Below the pieces are notes generated by a model that saw only the letters and a program-made list of their open reading frames with translations, ran no database searches and was not told the origin of the DNA. A stretch of 45,145 nt of DNA from Alloprevotella tannerae ATCC 51259 (GTDB lineage: Bacteria; Bacteroidota; Bacteroidia; Bacteroidales; Bacteroidaceae), in assembly GCF_000159995.1 (NCBI RefSeq), contig NZ_GG700644.1, positions 53,452 to 98,596 of the forward strand, in the 5' to 3' direction. Made by a program: the position numbers and the translations under genes. Shown here one piece after another: positions 26,580 to 34,724 of this stretch; within the stretch, counting starts at the first letter, position 1; the number at the start of each line of letters is the position of its first letter.

Positions 26580-27797
26580 TTACCTTATCGTTGGAAGCGA
26601 TACTTCTATCTTGTAAAACTCTAAGAGACCTTTTAATGACTTTCCACATAACATCCTGAGATTATTGCCTAAGAAAGGATTATTTTTTCTTTTCCCTTCT
26701 TTCGGGTATATGATAATACAAGGTATGGGTGACACATCTTTATATTCTAAATGAGTGAGAATGCGCAAATCGCGACCATAGCCGCTCAACTGGCGCACGA
26801 CGTCCTTATCTAAAGACTTCTCATCGTACTTCGGAATATATTTTGTATCTAAGATGGCCTTGTATTCTTTCGACTTATACAAGAAATCAGGAAATCCCGT
26901 CTTACCTTTGAATTGATAAGTAATTCTCTCACGATAGGCTTCGTGAAGCAGCCCATATACATAATGCTCATAGAGTAGCGACATATCAAGCCAAAACGGA
27001 ACGACTTTTCCCTCATGGCTACCTACCTTGCTAATGTTATAATCAAAGAGTCGAAGGATTAGTTTTGCCAGTCGAATTGCTTCATTGTAATTTGTGAACA
27101 ATTTGTGAGCGCGTAGTCGCTTTACTTGTTTAATTTCAACCTTGTCGCTGACCTCACTAAACAGTGCAAGACTTTTATTCAATCGCAACTTTGCTACAGC
27201 TGCGGACCGTTCGTTTAAGCCTTGAAGCAAGCGCTGAGAGAATAAGAGTGCTTTCTTTATCAATCTGTTTTCCGGAATGTCGGCCGAATATTCGTCATAC
27301 TCGCAGAAAACCCTATCGTAGCGCCTAATAGCAATGTTCTGTCGCTCATTCTTCAAGATGCTGATTCGCCCTTTTACCTTCTTCAGGTTCTCACTTCGAC
27401 TGACGTATCCTTTCTTCAATTCCTTAATTCTGCTTACGACGCCAAGGAAGTGCAGCACAAGTAGCGGACTTACGACACTTTGAAGTGCAGGCGCCTTTAT
27501 GCATGGCTTGTCAATGTATATCTCGTAGATGGTAGAGAATGACGCTAAGGATAAGTCAGAAGTAAAGCAGGTCATAAACATCCTCACGAAGTCAATCTGC
27601 TCCATCTCGTGCTTTGTCGTTACTATCAAACTTTCTTGCTCATCGATCCATTCTGCCCCAATTTTGTATGAAGCATAATAAGCTTCAGGCAAAAAGTCCG
27701 TGCGCTTACACCATTCAACAAGCTCCAACCTATCATATTTCTCCTCCTTCTTACTGACAGGCAATTGTTCGTGTTCTTGAAGCTGTATCACACTCAT
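26580..27797 (-). CDS. mcrC: McrC-type nuclease subunit of a modification-dependent restriction system
   Basis: A 405-aa McrC-family protein. The C-terminal PD-(D/E)xK nuclease is readable around 295-325: GFPDFLYKSKEYKAILDTKY, with D of PDF and the D-x-K pair in LDTKY. The N-terminal half (VEWCKRTDFLPEAYYASYKI, ISILKNERQ) matches the McrC region that contacts the McrB ring. McrB translocates DNA by GTP hydrolysis and McrC cuts; the recognised modification is unknown here. The start codon overlaps the mcrB stop by 4 bp (ATGA), so the two are translationally coupled. Confidence 0.92.
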   Translation of the reverse strand: MSVIQLQEHEQLPVSKKEEKYDRLELVEWCKRTDFLPEAYYASYKIGAEWIDEQESLIVTTKHEMEQIDFVRMFMTCFTSDLSLASFSTIYEIYIDKPCIKAPALQSVVSPLLVLHFLGVVSRIKELKKGYVSRSENLKKVKGRISILKNERQNIAIRRYDRVFCEYDEYSADIPENRLIKKALLFSQRLLQGLNERSAAVAKLRLNKSLALFSEVSDKVEIKQVKRLRAHKLFTNYNEAIRLAKLILRLFDYNISKVGSHEGKVVPFWLDMSLLYEHYVYGLLHEAYRERITYQFKGKTGFPDFLYKSKEYKAILDTKYIPKYDEKSLDKDVVRQLSGYGRDLRILTHLEYKDVSPIPCIIIYPKEGKRKNNPFLGNNLRMLCGKSLKGLLEFYKIEVSLPTIR

Positions 27798-29488
27798 TCT
27801 CCCTCTTGCTCCTCTTCTTCGTTGACTTCTTCAATCGTAGCGGGCTGCAAATCGCGCCAGTCCTCAAACGCGGCTTCCTTCTCTTTGCTACTCACGTTTA
27901 AGATACCATCGTTGATATATTCTGAAATAAGTGGCAATACTTCATACTCCATCTTGTCCCGTAGTTCCTCTTCTGAAGCAGACATAAAGTAACTATGACC
28001 AACCATCAAATCATCTATACCCAAGTCGCCGCACTGCTTTTCCTTGATGAATTTTTCAATGTTACCGAACAATGCGAGCGCCTGACTCTTTAGTGTAGGC
28101 TCGGTATTATAATGTTTCTCAATAACCGACTTGTCAGATTTTAATGTAACAAAAGCAAAACGCCGACGCAATGCATAGTCAATCGTGCCCGTACTGCGGT
28201 CGGTGGTGTTCATCGTGCCAATGATATATAAATTTTTGGGCACACTGAACAGCTCCTTGGAATAAGGCAAAGTAACCTGAATAGGATGCTCGCTTCCTTC
28301 CCTCTTATCAACTTCTAACAGCGTTATCAATTCGCCGAAGATCTTGGCTACATTGCCTCGGTTTATTTCGTCAATGATGAGGACTACCTTGTTGTTGCCA
28401 TGTATATTGTATTCCTCTTTTACTGCTTCTATGAAAGCCTTGGCGTATGCAGGCCAATTGTTTTCCACTCCATCTCCTAGAGCTTGATGCTTTACTTTTT
28501 CTATATTAAGAGGCGATGGACTATGTGTTTCGTCACGTGTGATTGTTGAATATTTACTTCTACAGCTAATGGTAGTATTACCCTTATTCCACCAAGCATA
28601 AAACGAAGATATTCCTGTACTTGTAGGAATCTCTCTCTTATTCTCGAATCCGTTAATCTTATGCTCTAAGAAATCGTCAATACATTCGGTTATATCTTTA
28701 CTTTCGTCCATCGTTACAGCTTGGCAGGCCCGCTTAAAGATTCCGTCTTCCGGCTCGTAGGTTACGCCGACGCTTTCCCCTTGCTCATTTGTTTGCACAC
28801 GAGGCTTTAACCCCTCGACAAAGTCTTCATAATCTAAAGACTGATGAAACGTAGTAAAGAAGATGCGCTTACCCGTCAGTTCTTTATATCGCTTTATCAC
28901 GGCCTCGTGGTCTGTTAAATCTATATCAGTTACGCCCAAAACTTTCAGGGCTATACTGGCCGTATTATAAGTTTTACCGGTTCCGGGCGCACCTTGAATA
29001 ATGATATTGCGCTTGTGTTCTAATAGTTGCGCACATTTGTTTGTAAATTCCATATTTTCTATATGTATATGCTTTAACCAATTATTGATGTATTCATATT
29101 GTTTTGTCCCGTGGCCGCATGAGGAAAAAGCTCCTTGCGTGAAGAGTCTAGAATTAGAAGGCTGTTTATAATCCTTAGCCCACGCCAATATTTTAACCCG
29201 CCTGAAATTTTTATGAAGAAACTCATCGGTCAGCTCTCTATCCGTAAAGTTTTCACTAATAATTTGGCATAAAGCAATAGCCTCATTCCCTTCTCGAACA
29301 AGCACTATATCACCATTCTTAATCTTATACTTAAAGTTTTCGCATTGATTGTTGCCCCGTTCACCGATTCCAATAAAAGGTTCCTCTCTTTCTAACATTT
29401 TCTTGGAATCAACTCTCGCTTCATCCTCTTGTCCATAAGGCTTATACATCTGTATATGCCAATACTTCTTATCCCGATCTTTGTTCAT
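27794..29488 (-). CDS. mcrB: McrB-type AAA+ GTPase with N-terminal PUA/EVE-like domain
   Basis: About 564 aa from the ATG at 29488; a GTG at 29500 is the alternative. The C-terminal AAA+ motor has GAPGTGKT (Walker A), KVVLIIDEINRGNVAKIFGE (Walker B) and GTMNTTDRSTGTIDYALRRRF, the McrB signature and sensor region. The N-terminal 140 residues (KYWHIQMYKP ... CENFKYKIKNGDIVLVREGNEAIALCQI) look like a PUA/EVE-type fold that could read modified bases, instead of the E. coli McrB DUF3578 domain. A linker of about 140 residues between Walker A and B holds an insertion rich in Ser/Thr. Role: recognise modified foreign DNA and drive cleavage by McrC. Confidence 0.9.
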   Translation of the reverse strand: MNKDRDKKYWHIQMYKPYGQEDEARVDSKKMLEREEPFIGIGERGNNQCENFKYKIKNGDIVLVREGNEAIALCQIISENFTDRELTDEFLHKNFRRVKILAWAKDYKQPSNSRLFTQGAFSSCGHGTKQYEYINNWLKHIHIENMEFTNKCAQLLEHKRNIIIQGAPGTGKTYNTASIALKVLGVTDIDLTDHEAVIKRYKELTGKRIFFTTFHQSLDYEDFVEGLKPRVQTNEQGESVGVTYEPEDGIFKRACQAVTMDESKDITECIDDFLEHKINGFENKREIPTSTGISSFYAWWNKGNTTISCRSKYSTITRDETHSPSPLNIEKVKHQALGDGVENNWPAYAKAFIEAVKEEYNIHGNNKVVLIIDEINRGNVAKIFGELITLLEVDKREGSEHPIQVTLPYSKELFSVPKNLYIIGTMNTTDRSTGTIDYALRRRFAFVTLKSDKSVIEKHYNTEPTLKSQALALFGNIEKFIKEKQCGDLGIDDLMVGHSYFMSASEEELRDKMEYEVLPLISEYINDGILNVSSKEKEAAFEDWRDLQPATIEEVNEEEEQEGE

Positions 29489-29540
29489 AATTCTATGCAC
29501 TTTAATTCTTATGGTTAATGATTAGTTGTCAGTCGCAATT

Positions 29541-30137
29541 TCATCCCTTGACATACATTTTGCGATAGCGCGAGCCTACGTTGCGGAGCTTGCCTTCCGA
29601 TTCGAGACTGCGGAGGAGGCGATAGGTCATAGATTTGGATAGGTGGAGCGTCGTTTGCAGGTTGTTTGGGAAGATGTAATCCGCGGCGGCGAAGAGGCGT
29701 GTGAGGGCGGCATCGACTTCCGCCGGCGTCGGCGTAGTGTGGAGGCGACTGCGATAGGTGGCGTTCTCAAATTGTGCCTGGCGTAATGTGCGCATAAAGT
29801 CCTTTTCGGCGCGGAAGTTTACGCTCCGCACCTCGGGGTTGCGCAGACGGAAACGGTGCGTTTTGGCATCTTCGCAGATTTCACCCTTGACGGCGAGCGA
29901 GAAGTAACCGAGTCCGGGCAGATGCACGCGGTTGCCTTCCATCAGCTGGTAGGAAATTTCGGTTTTCAGTGCATCGAGCGAACCCGTGAGGTCGGCTGTG
30001 GTTAGCGTCGTAGCCTTTTCGATGTTTTTCCCCATTCGGTCCATTCCGACCGTCATATTTTCGTGTACTACTATACGTAAATCTTTGTTTTTCGGGAGTT
30101 TCCCTCCTATTTTCAATAGTTTGTAAGCTACAGTCAT
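29541..30137 (-). CDS. HU-like DNA-binding protein with C-terminal winged-helix-like domain
   Basis: About 198 aa from MTVAYKLLKIGGK; the open frame extends to 30209 but the prefix looks non-conserved. The first 120 residues resemble the Bacteroidota-specific HU-like domain, with DLTGSLDALKTEISYQLMEG and HLPGLGYFSLAVKGE corresponding to the HU core, and an NFRAEKDFMRTL tail. The last 60 residues (FPNNLQTTLHLSKSMTYRLLRSLESEGKLRN) look like a helix-turn-helix or winged helix. It is expected to bind DNA as a nucleoid or regulatory protein. Its stop lies 52 bp before the mcrB start on the same strand, so it might be co-transcribed with mcrBC. The upstream leader contains regular 22/44-bp repeats (separate entries) that could be its own binding sites. 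Confidence 0.8.
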   Translation of the reverse strand: MTVAYKLLKIGGKLPKNKDLRIVVHENMTVGMDRMGKNIEKATTLTTADLTGSLDALKTEISYQLMEGNRVHLPGLGYFSLAVKGEICEDAKTHRFRLRNPEVRSVNFRAEKDFMRTLRQAQFENATYRSRLHTTPTPAEVDAALTRLFAAADYIFPNNLQTTLHLSKSMTYRLLRSLESEGKLRNVGSRYRKMYVKG

Positions 30138-30239
30138 AAGCTGGTATTTGTTTTTCTGTTCGTATTCTTCCGTTCTCTTCTGCGTCCGGCAACTGAGCAC
30201 TCTGTGCATATTTTGCGATGCCTGCTCCGCTTCTTAGCT

Positions 30240-30372
30240 CTCCTTAGGCATCTTTCCGCAAGTCTCTGTGCACTTTGTTGTAGCTTCTTACGCACCTTGC
30301 CGCAATTTGCACAGCATCTCGTTGCAACTCCTACGCACCTTATCGCAATTTTCTACTCATCTTTTTGCCGCG
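30240..30372 (-). repeat. degenerate 44-bp (21+23) tandem repeat in the HU-like gene leader
   Basis: On the plus strand, units starting CTCCTTAGGCATCTTTCCGC (30240), CTTCTTACGCACCTTGCCGC (30284) and CTCCTACGCACCTTATCGC (30328) are spaced exactly 44 bp apart. Weaker half-units between them (TCTCTGTGCACTTTGTTG, TGCACAGCATCTCGTTGC) give an overall period near 22 bp. Confidence 0.7.
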
Positions 30373-30394
30373 CAACGCATAGTTTTAGATTTTC

Positions 30395-30482
30395 TCCGTG
30401 GTGAAAAATTGGTGTCACCACGGTAAAAAATATTTTTCTCCGTGGTGCTAATTTAGTTGCACCGTGGTGAAACTTTTTCTTT
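30395..30482 (-). repeat. four 22-bp modules with ACCGTGGT/ACCACGGT core
   Basis: Successive 22-bp windows beginning at 30395, 30417, 30439 and 30461 start with TCCGTGGT, ACCACGGT, TCCGTGGT and ACCGTGGT; the second has the core inverted. The rest of each unit is A/T-rich. They lie just downstream of the minus-strand -7 element, between it and the HU-like gene. Confidence 0.85.
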
Positions 30483-30488
30483 TGCCCA

Positions 30489-30496
30489 CAAAGGTA
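30489..30496 (-). promoter_or_regulatory. -7 element of the HU-like gene
   Basis: TACCTTTG on the minus strand matches TAnnTTTG. Transcription would start near 30482, directly at the edge of the 22-bp repeat block, giving a leader of about 345 nt. Confidence 0.55.
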
Positions 30497-30895
30497 CGAT
30501 TTTTACGGAATAATTTTTGAAAAAGTTAGCACTAAATTAGGAAACGTTTAGTAAAAGCTATGTGGCAACTTAGGGAAGAATCTAAAAAGCAATAGTAGTA
30601 CGCGAAAATATGTTGTTATAAGAGACGCGAGAATCAAAGAGATGGGGCAGAAGAGGGTATTTGCTTTTAGGTAAGTAGTTCTTCGTGAGAGGAGTAAATG
30701 AAAAAGCCTGCTTCAATAATATCTTTTTCTGATTTTTCGGCGATGCGTTGCTCCGTATGTACACTCGGCTAAATGTGGCAGAGTGGTCGGCACCGCGACT
30801 GAATCCTATATTAAGGGGAAATTATTTCATGAATATTTCCCGCGTTCTCGTTTGTGCAAGCGTTGTGAAGCAGTCTCTTATTTGAATATATAGTG

Positions 30896-30930
30896 AAGGC
30901 CCTAACATTGGTTTCTGTTTAGGGCCTTTA
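30896..30930 (+). terminator. terminator-like hairpin with no annotated gene upstream
   Basis: AAGGCCCTAA (30896-30905) pairs with TTAGGGCCTT (30919-30928), 10 bp perfect, loop 13 nt, with T residues at the end. No gene on the plus strand lies upstream for several kb. On the minus strand it is downstream of the DUF4834 gene (stop at 31039) and may serve that operon. Confidence 0.6.
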
Positions 30931-31038
30931 TGTCTAAAAGTAAAAAGGATTCGAGGTGGATTTTTTGTTTTGGCATTTCAAATGCCTTCCCTGCATTTGA
31001 TGATAAATAGTCGTGAATGGTAAGTTGTCGTAAGCTGT

Positions 31039-31296
31039 TTATTGCGACTTATTCTCATCAGTGATTTCTTCAAAATCTACGTATTCCCCTTCATCGGGTG
31101 TGAAGATTTTTTTTGTTGGAGTTTGCTGTCGGGATTCTTGCGCGCTTTGCGATCTTCTCTCTTGTGCTTTCGTTGTTTGCTGATAAAAGGTCTTTTTTAT
31201 CTTTTGAAACTGCCGAATTAGGCGTATGATAGGAGAGAGTATGAAGAATAGCAGTACTGCTATTGACAATAAAAATATGAAGAAGAAACCGTCCAT
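31039..31296 (-). CDS. DUF4834 family small membrane protein
   Basis: An 85-aa protein: one strong N-terminal membrane helix (residues 4-25, FFFIFLLSIAVLLFFILSPI), a basic/Gln/Ser-rich middle, and the conserved acidic C-terminus with DEGEYVDFEEI. This layout matches DUF4834, a short Bacteroidota family of unknown role that usually follows pssA. It lies 35 bp after pssA on the same strand, the third gene of the phospholipid operon. Confidence 0.8.
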   Translation of the reverse strand: MDGFFFIFLLSIAVLLFFILSPIIRLIRQFQKIKKTFYQQTTKAQERRSQSAQESRQQTPTKKIFTPDEGEYVDFEEITDENKSQ

Positions 31297-31331
31297 TTAT
31301 GTGTGCTAATTTGAATGACTAATCGGCGTGT

Positions 31332-32048
31332 TTACGCCTGTTTCTTTCCGGAAAAGCAAAAGTTGTTCCAAATAGAGCACAGGATGTAAAGAATGATGAT
31401 AACAGCAAAGCCGCCCCAACCGAGCAGGATAAGCAAGATGACGCTTAGTAAGATGAACGAATAGCGCAGGATGTTGTCGCCTTTCCATTTGAAGTCCTTG
31501 AACTTTAGTGCGAACATAGGTATTTCGCTAACGAGTAACCAACAGCTAATGGCTATTCCAATGAGCAAAACTATCCATTCGTTTGAGCCAAGTAAGTGGA
31601 GGTCGTCGGCATAGTAGTTGCCAATGGCCGCCCAAAATAAGGCATTGGCAGGCGTTGGCAGGCCTATGAAACCCTGGGTCTGTCTTTCGTCGAGATTAAA
31701 CTTGGCGAGGCGCAAGGCTGAGAATGCAGCGATGAGAAAGGCTGAGGAAGAGATTATAAGATGTAGTATGAGGTCTGTAACTGTTTCCGTGTCAACCAAA
31801 AGCGAGAATACGATACCGGCCGGTGCGAAGCCAAACGTAATGACGTCGGCCAGCGAATCAAGCTCTTTCCCGATGGGAGATGAAACTTTGAGTAGTCGGG
31901 CTACGAATCCATCAAAGAAATCGAAGATCGCTCCAATAATAATGAAGATAAAAGCATCTTCAAAATCGCCATTGAGTGAGAAGGCTGTGGCGATGCAACC
32001 TGAAATCAGGTTACAGCAAGTTAGTGCGTTGGGAATATGTTTTTTCAT
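31332..32048 (-). CDS. pssA: CDP-diacylglycerol--serine O-phosphatidyltransferase
   Basis: A 238-aa inner-membrane enzyme that makes phosphatidylserine from CDP-diacylglycerol and serine. The CDP-alcohol phosphotransferase motif D-G-x2-A-R-x8-G-x3-D-x3-D is readable around residues 46-68 (FFDGFVARLL ... IGKELDSLADV). About six to eight helices follow. The start MKKHIPNALTCCNLISGCIA is typical. It follows psd by 15 bp; the two enzymes act in sequence to phosphatidylethanolamine. Confidence 0.95.
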   Translation of the reverse strand: MKKHIPNALTCCNLISGCIATAFSLNGDFEDAFIFIIIGAIFDFFDGFVARLLKVSSPIGKELDSLADVITFGFAPAGIVFSLLVDTETVTDLILHLIISSSAFLIAAFSALRLAKFNLDERQTQGFIGLPTPANALFWAAIGNYYADDLHLLGSNEWIVLLIGIAISCWLLVSEIPMFALKFKDFKWKGDNILRYSFILLSVILLILLGWGGFAVIIILYILCSIWNNFCFSGKKQA

Positions 32049-32063
32049 TTGGAGAAGCCTTCA

Positions 32064-32765
32064 TTATTCGTTGGGCTGAAGGCGTGCAATAATTGTCTGA
32101 TTGCCGACCGTCGTTTGTCCGGGTTGGATTAGGATCTCGGCATTGAGCGGCAAGTAGATGTCGACGCGTGAACCGAATTTGATGAAGCCTAAATGCTCAT
32201 CGATATAGCATTCTTCCTCCGGACGTGCGTAAGTTACAATCCTGCGCGCAACGGCGCCCGCAATTTGTCTTACCAAGATGTCTTGCCCGTCGGGCGTTTC
32301 AATGACAATGGTAGAGCGTTCGTTCTCCGTGCTTGACTTTGGTAGCCAAGCTTTATAAAAATTGCCATTGTGGTGTTCTACCTTTTTTATGATGCCATCT
32401 ACCGGAAACCAGTTGGCGTGTACGTTCCATAAAGACATAAAGATGGAGACCATAATGCGCCGATCGTGGAAATACTCATTCTCCTCTGTTTCTTCAACTA
32501 CGACGACCCTTCCATCAGCTGAGGCGACCACGGTGTTCTCTGTAGCTTCCGCAAAGCGCCGAATGGGGCATCGGAAAAAGTTGATAATAATGCCGTAGAC
32601 CACAAGACTGATAGCCAAGACGACATAAAAAGGAAAGAGTGTGAGATCTCTTAATAAGAAAAATAAGGCTGCGTTGAGTAGTGCCAAAGAAAGGCCTGTA
32701 TAGAGCAATGTATATTTTCCTTCGTTGTGTAGACGAATTCGTTTTATATGCGATAGTTTCCTCAT
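32064..32765 (-). CDS. psd: phosphatidylserine decarboxylase family protein
   Basis: A 233-aa short-type Psd. Two N-terminal membrane helices (about 20-55), then the catalytic domain. The self-cleavage site is the Gly-Ser in [16 protein letters not shown] (about residue 190), which produces the pyruvoyl cofactor. [19 protein letters not shown] holds the conserved catalytic His region. It decarboxylates phosphatidylserine to phosphatidylethanolamine. It is first in the psd-pssA-DUF4834 operon and has a full consensus promoter just upstream. Confidence 0.95.
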   Translation of the reverse strand: MRKLSHIKRIRLHNEGKYTLLYTGLSLALLNAALFFLLRDLTLFPFYVVLAISLVVYGIIINFFRCPIRRFAEATENTVVASADGRVVVVEETEENEYFHDRRIMVSIFMSLWNVHANWFPVDGIIKKVEHHNGNFYKAWLPKSSTENERSTIVIETPDGQDILVRQIAGAVARRIVTYARPEEECYIDEHLGFIKFGSRVDIYLPLNAEILIQPGQTTVGNQTIIARLQPNE

Positions 32766-32796
32766 AAGGAGTGGCTATGTTTGTAAGTAATGAGTG

Positions 32797-32827
32797 CAAA
32801 GTTAGGCTTTTCTGTTAAAAGAACAAA
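32797..32827 (-). promoter_or_regulatory. promoter of the psd-pssA-DUF4834 operon
   Basis: On the minus strand TTTG (32824-32827), a 19-bp spacer, then TAACTTTG (32797-32804): a full match to the Bacteroidota consensus. The leader is about 25-30 nt. Confidence 0.75.
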
Positions 32828-32843
32828 GCGTGCCGCGCCAAAG

Positions 32844-33608
32844 TCACGCAATCCAAGCTTCTGTGAGAATGCGTTCTAGCTCTTCTGCCGTTAATTTGAG
32901 GTGAAAATGTCCGTCTTCTGCCACTGAGATTCTTCCCGTTTCCTCCGAAACAACGATGGCTAAGCAGTCGCTTTGCTGTGTCATACCCAAGGCTGCTCGG
33001 TGGCGTAGTCCGAGAGAGCGAGGAATATCGTTGTTATGCGAGACCGGAAGGATGCAGCCGGCGGCTGTGATGCGTTGTTTGCTGATGATCATAGCCCCAT
33101 CGTGGAGCGGACTATTTTTGAAAAAGATGTTTTCGATCAATCTTTGGTTAATGTCGGCGTCGATAAGTTCGCCCGTGCGTATGATTTCCTTTAAGCCGGT
33201 ATGACGTTCGATTACGATGAGTGCACCCTCCTTTTGCTTGCTCATATTCAGGCAGGCCAAGACGATAGGCATTACGTTTTCGTGCTGCACTTCCTCCTTT
33301 TGACTCTTAAATAATCGCGTCACCCATTTTGAACCGGACGTAGAACCTATGGTTGAAAAGAAATGGCGTATCTCTTCTTGAAACAAAACGACTAAGGCCA
33401 CCATACCGATGTTGACCAAATTGTCCATAATGCTTCCCAAGAGGTGCATTTCGAGGAAGCGGGAGACAATGATCCAACCAATAACGAAGAAGAGAACTCC
33501 CGTAAAGATATTGGCAGCGCTCGATTGCTTCATTAGTTTCCAAATGTAATAGAGCAATAAAGCTACCAGGAGGATGTCGATAATATCTTTGATTCCGAAC
33601 GTCAGCAT
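32844..33608 (-). CDS. cdaA: diadenylate cyclase, CdaA type
   Basis: A 254-aa membrane-bound enzyme that makes c-di-AMP from two ATP. Three N-terminal helices (about 5-75: IKDIIDILLVALLLYYIWKL, AANIFTGVLFFVIGWIIVSR, LVNIGMVALVVLFQEEIRHF) are followed by the DAC domain with the catalytic DGAMI and LGLRHRAALG motifs and SEETGRISVAEDG. The partner CdaR (YbbR) is not adjacent. It follows folP by 16 bp on the same strand, a common pairing in Bacteroidota. c-di-AMP typically controls potassium and cell-wall homeostasis. Confidence 0.95.
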   Translation of the reverse strand: MLTFGIKDIIDILLVALLLYYIWKLMKQSSAANIFTGVLFFVIGWIIVSRFLEMHLLGSIMDNLVNIGMVALVVLFQEEIRHFFSTIGSTSGSKWVTRLFKSQKEEVQHENVMPIVLACLNMSKQKEGALIVIERHTGLKEIIRTGELIDADINQRLIENIFFKNSPLHDGAMIISKQRITAAGCILPVSHNNDIPRSLGLRHRAALGMTQQSDCLAIVVSEETGRISVAEDGHFHLKLTAEELERILTEAWIA

Positions 33609-33624
33609 AAGTTCTTTTCTTGTT

Positions 33625-34476
33625 TTAGACAGCGGTCATTTGTTCAAACATGCACACTACTTCTCGCGCAGCCTTTACGTCGTGCACGCGCAAAATGTGC
33701 GCCCCCTTCAGCAGACTGACCGCGTGGAGCATAGTCGTGCCGTTCAGACTCTCTTCCGGCGTCGTCTCCAGCAGTTTATAAATCATAGATTTCCGTGAAA
33801 TGCCTACCAATAGCGGCTGTTTGAAGACGTGCAACTCCTCTAAATGGTTCATCAATTCATAGTTTTGCTCCAGCGTTTTGCCAAATCCGAAGCCCGGATC
33901 TATGATAATGTCCTTTACGCCCAAGTCGTGCAAGTGCGCTACCTTTTCAGCCAAATACAAAAATACCTCTTTAAGAAAATCCTCGTAGTGTGGCGCTTGC
34001 TGCATCGTTTGTGGCGTGCCCTGCATGTGCATCAATATATAAGGCACTCCGGTCTTTGCTACCGTTCGAAACATATTCCGATCCAGCAGGCCGCCCGAAA
34101 TATCATTGATGATGTCAATGCCAAACTCTTCAATACACATTCGCGCCACGTCAGCCCTAAAAGTATCCACGCTCACTACCAAATCCGGCGCCTCGCGCTT
34201 CACAATCGTCAGGCCACGGCGCAGACGCGCCATTTCTTCTTCGATCGGCACATCATCTGCGCCCGGTCTGCTGCTATAAGCGCCGATGTCGAGCATTGAA
34301 GCCCCTTCATTTGCTATTTGCCGCACCCGCTTGCCGATCTCTTCCTCACTTTGCCATCTGCTTCCGGCGTAGAAAGAGTCCGGCGTGACGTTAAGTATGC
34401 CCATCACCTGCGGACTGTCGAGGCTGAATAAGCGCCCGCCGGCTAAGCGTATCGTATAAGAATGTAGCTCTTTCAT
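33625..34476 (-). CDS. folP: dihydropteroate synthase
   Basis: A 283-aa enzyme that condenses p-aminobenzoate with dihydropterin pyrophosphate in folate synthesis; it is the sulfonamide target. Motifs: VMGILNVTPDSFYAGSRW (about 25-42), MLDIGAYSSRPGADDV (about 60-75), IDIINDISGG (about 115-124), YILMHMQGTPQTMQ (about 140), IIIDPGFGFGKTLEQN (about 190) and GISRKSMIYKLL (about 225). The minus-strand -7 element TATATTTG at 34486-34493 lies only 9 bp before the ATG, implying a very short leader. It heads the folP-cdaA operon, divergent from murF. Confidence 0.97.
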   Translation of the reverse strand: MKELHSYTIRLAGGRLFSLDSPQVMGILNVTPDSFYAGSRWQSEEEIGKRVRQIANEGASMLDIGAYSSRPGADDVPIEEEMARLRRGLTIVKREAPDLVVSVDTFRADVARMCIEEFGIDIINDISGGLLDRNMFRTVAKTGVPYILMHMQGTPQTMQQAPHYEDFLKEVFLYLAEKVAHLHDLGVKDIIIDPGFGFGKTLEQNYELMNHLEELHVFKQPLLVGISRKSMIYKLLETTPEESLNGTTMLHAVSLLKGAHILRVHDVKAAREVVCMFEQMTAV

Positions 34477-34485
34477 AATTCACGG

Positions 34486-34493
34486 CAAATATA
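34486..34493 (-). promoter_or_regulatory. -7 element of folP-cdaA
   Basis: TATATTTG on the minus strand is a perfect TAnnTTTG. It ends 9 bp from the folP ATG, so the mRNA would be nearly leaderless. No clear -33 element. Confidence 0.5.
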
Positions 34494-34697
34494 GTAAGAA
34501 AATCACGTAACTTGAGCGTGCCGAGCGCCTTTTGATACTTATTCTGCCGCATCGGTCTTTTATTTATAAATATCTTGTTTGGGCTGAGCCGTCTCCGACT
34601 TACAGTTTGCGCCGTCATTGTCGCATTTATCGCTTCGGTCGGTGCGCTTATTGTTCAATTTATTTGTAGATCAAGGCAAAGTATCATTGACAAGTAT

Positions 34698-34705
34698 TAC
34701 TTTTG
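34698..34705 (+). promoter_or_regulatory. -7 element that fixes the murF start
   Basis: TACTTTTG lies 19 bp before the ATG at 34725. Initiation near 34712 excludes the upstream frame extension to 34575. Confidence 0.55.
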
Positions 34706-34724
34706 CACGTTAATTGGCAGCGAT

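Larger units (their letters stand above)
30138..31038. other. 900-bp gene-free region: periodic repeats, promoter, tRNA-like relic, terminator
   Basis: From left to right: leader of the HU-like gene with 44-bp periodic DNA (30240-30372), four 22-bp modules with an ACCGTGGT core (30395-30482), a minus-strand -7 element (30489-30496), an AT-rich stretch, a short tRNA-like match (30777-30789) followed by a hairpin, and a plus-strand terminator (30896-30930). I see no protein-coding gene. Confidence 0.6.

Noticed and set aside
30582-30764. 60-aa minus-strand frame
   Set aside because: AT-rich intergenic DNA, no start signal and no domain.
30777-30860. Functional tRNA-Ser or tRNA-Leu
   Set aside because: Only the D-arm-like stretch matches; acceptor, anticodon and T stems do not form.
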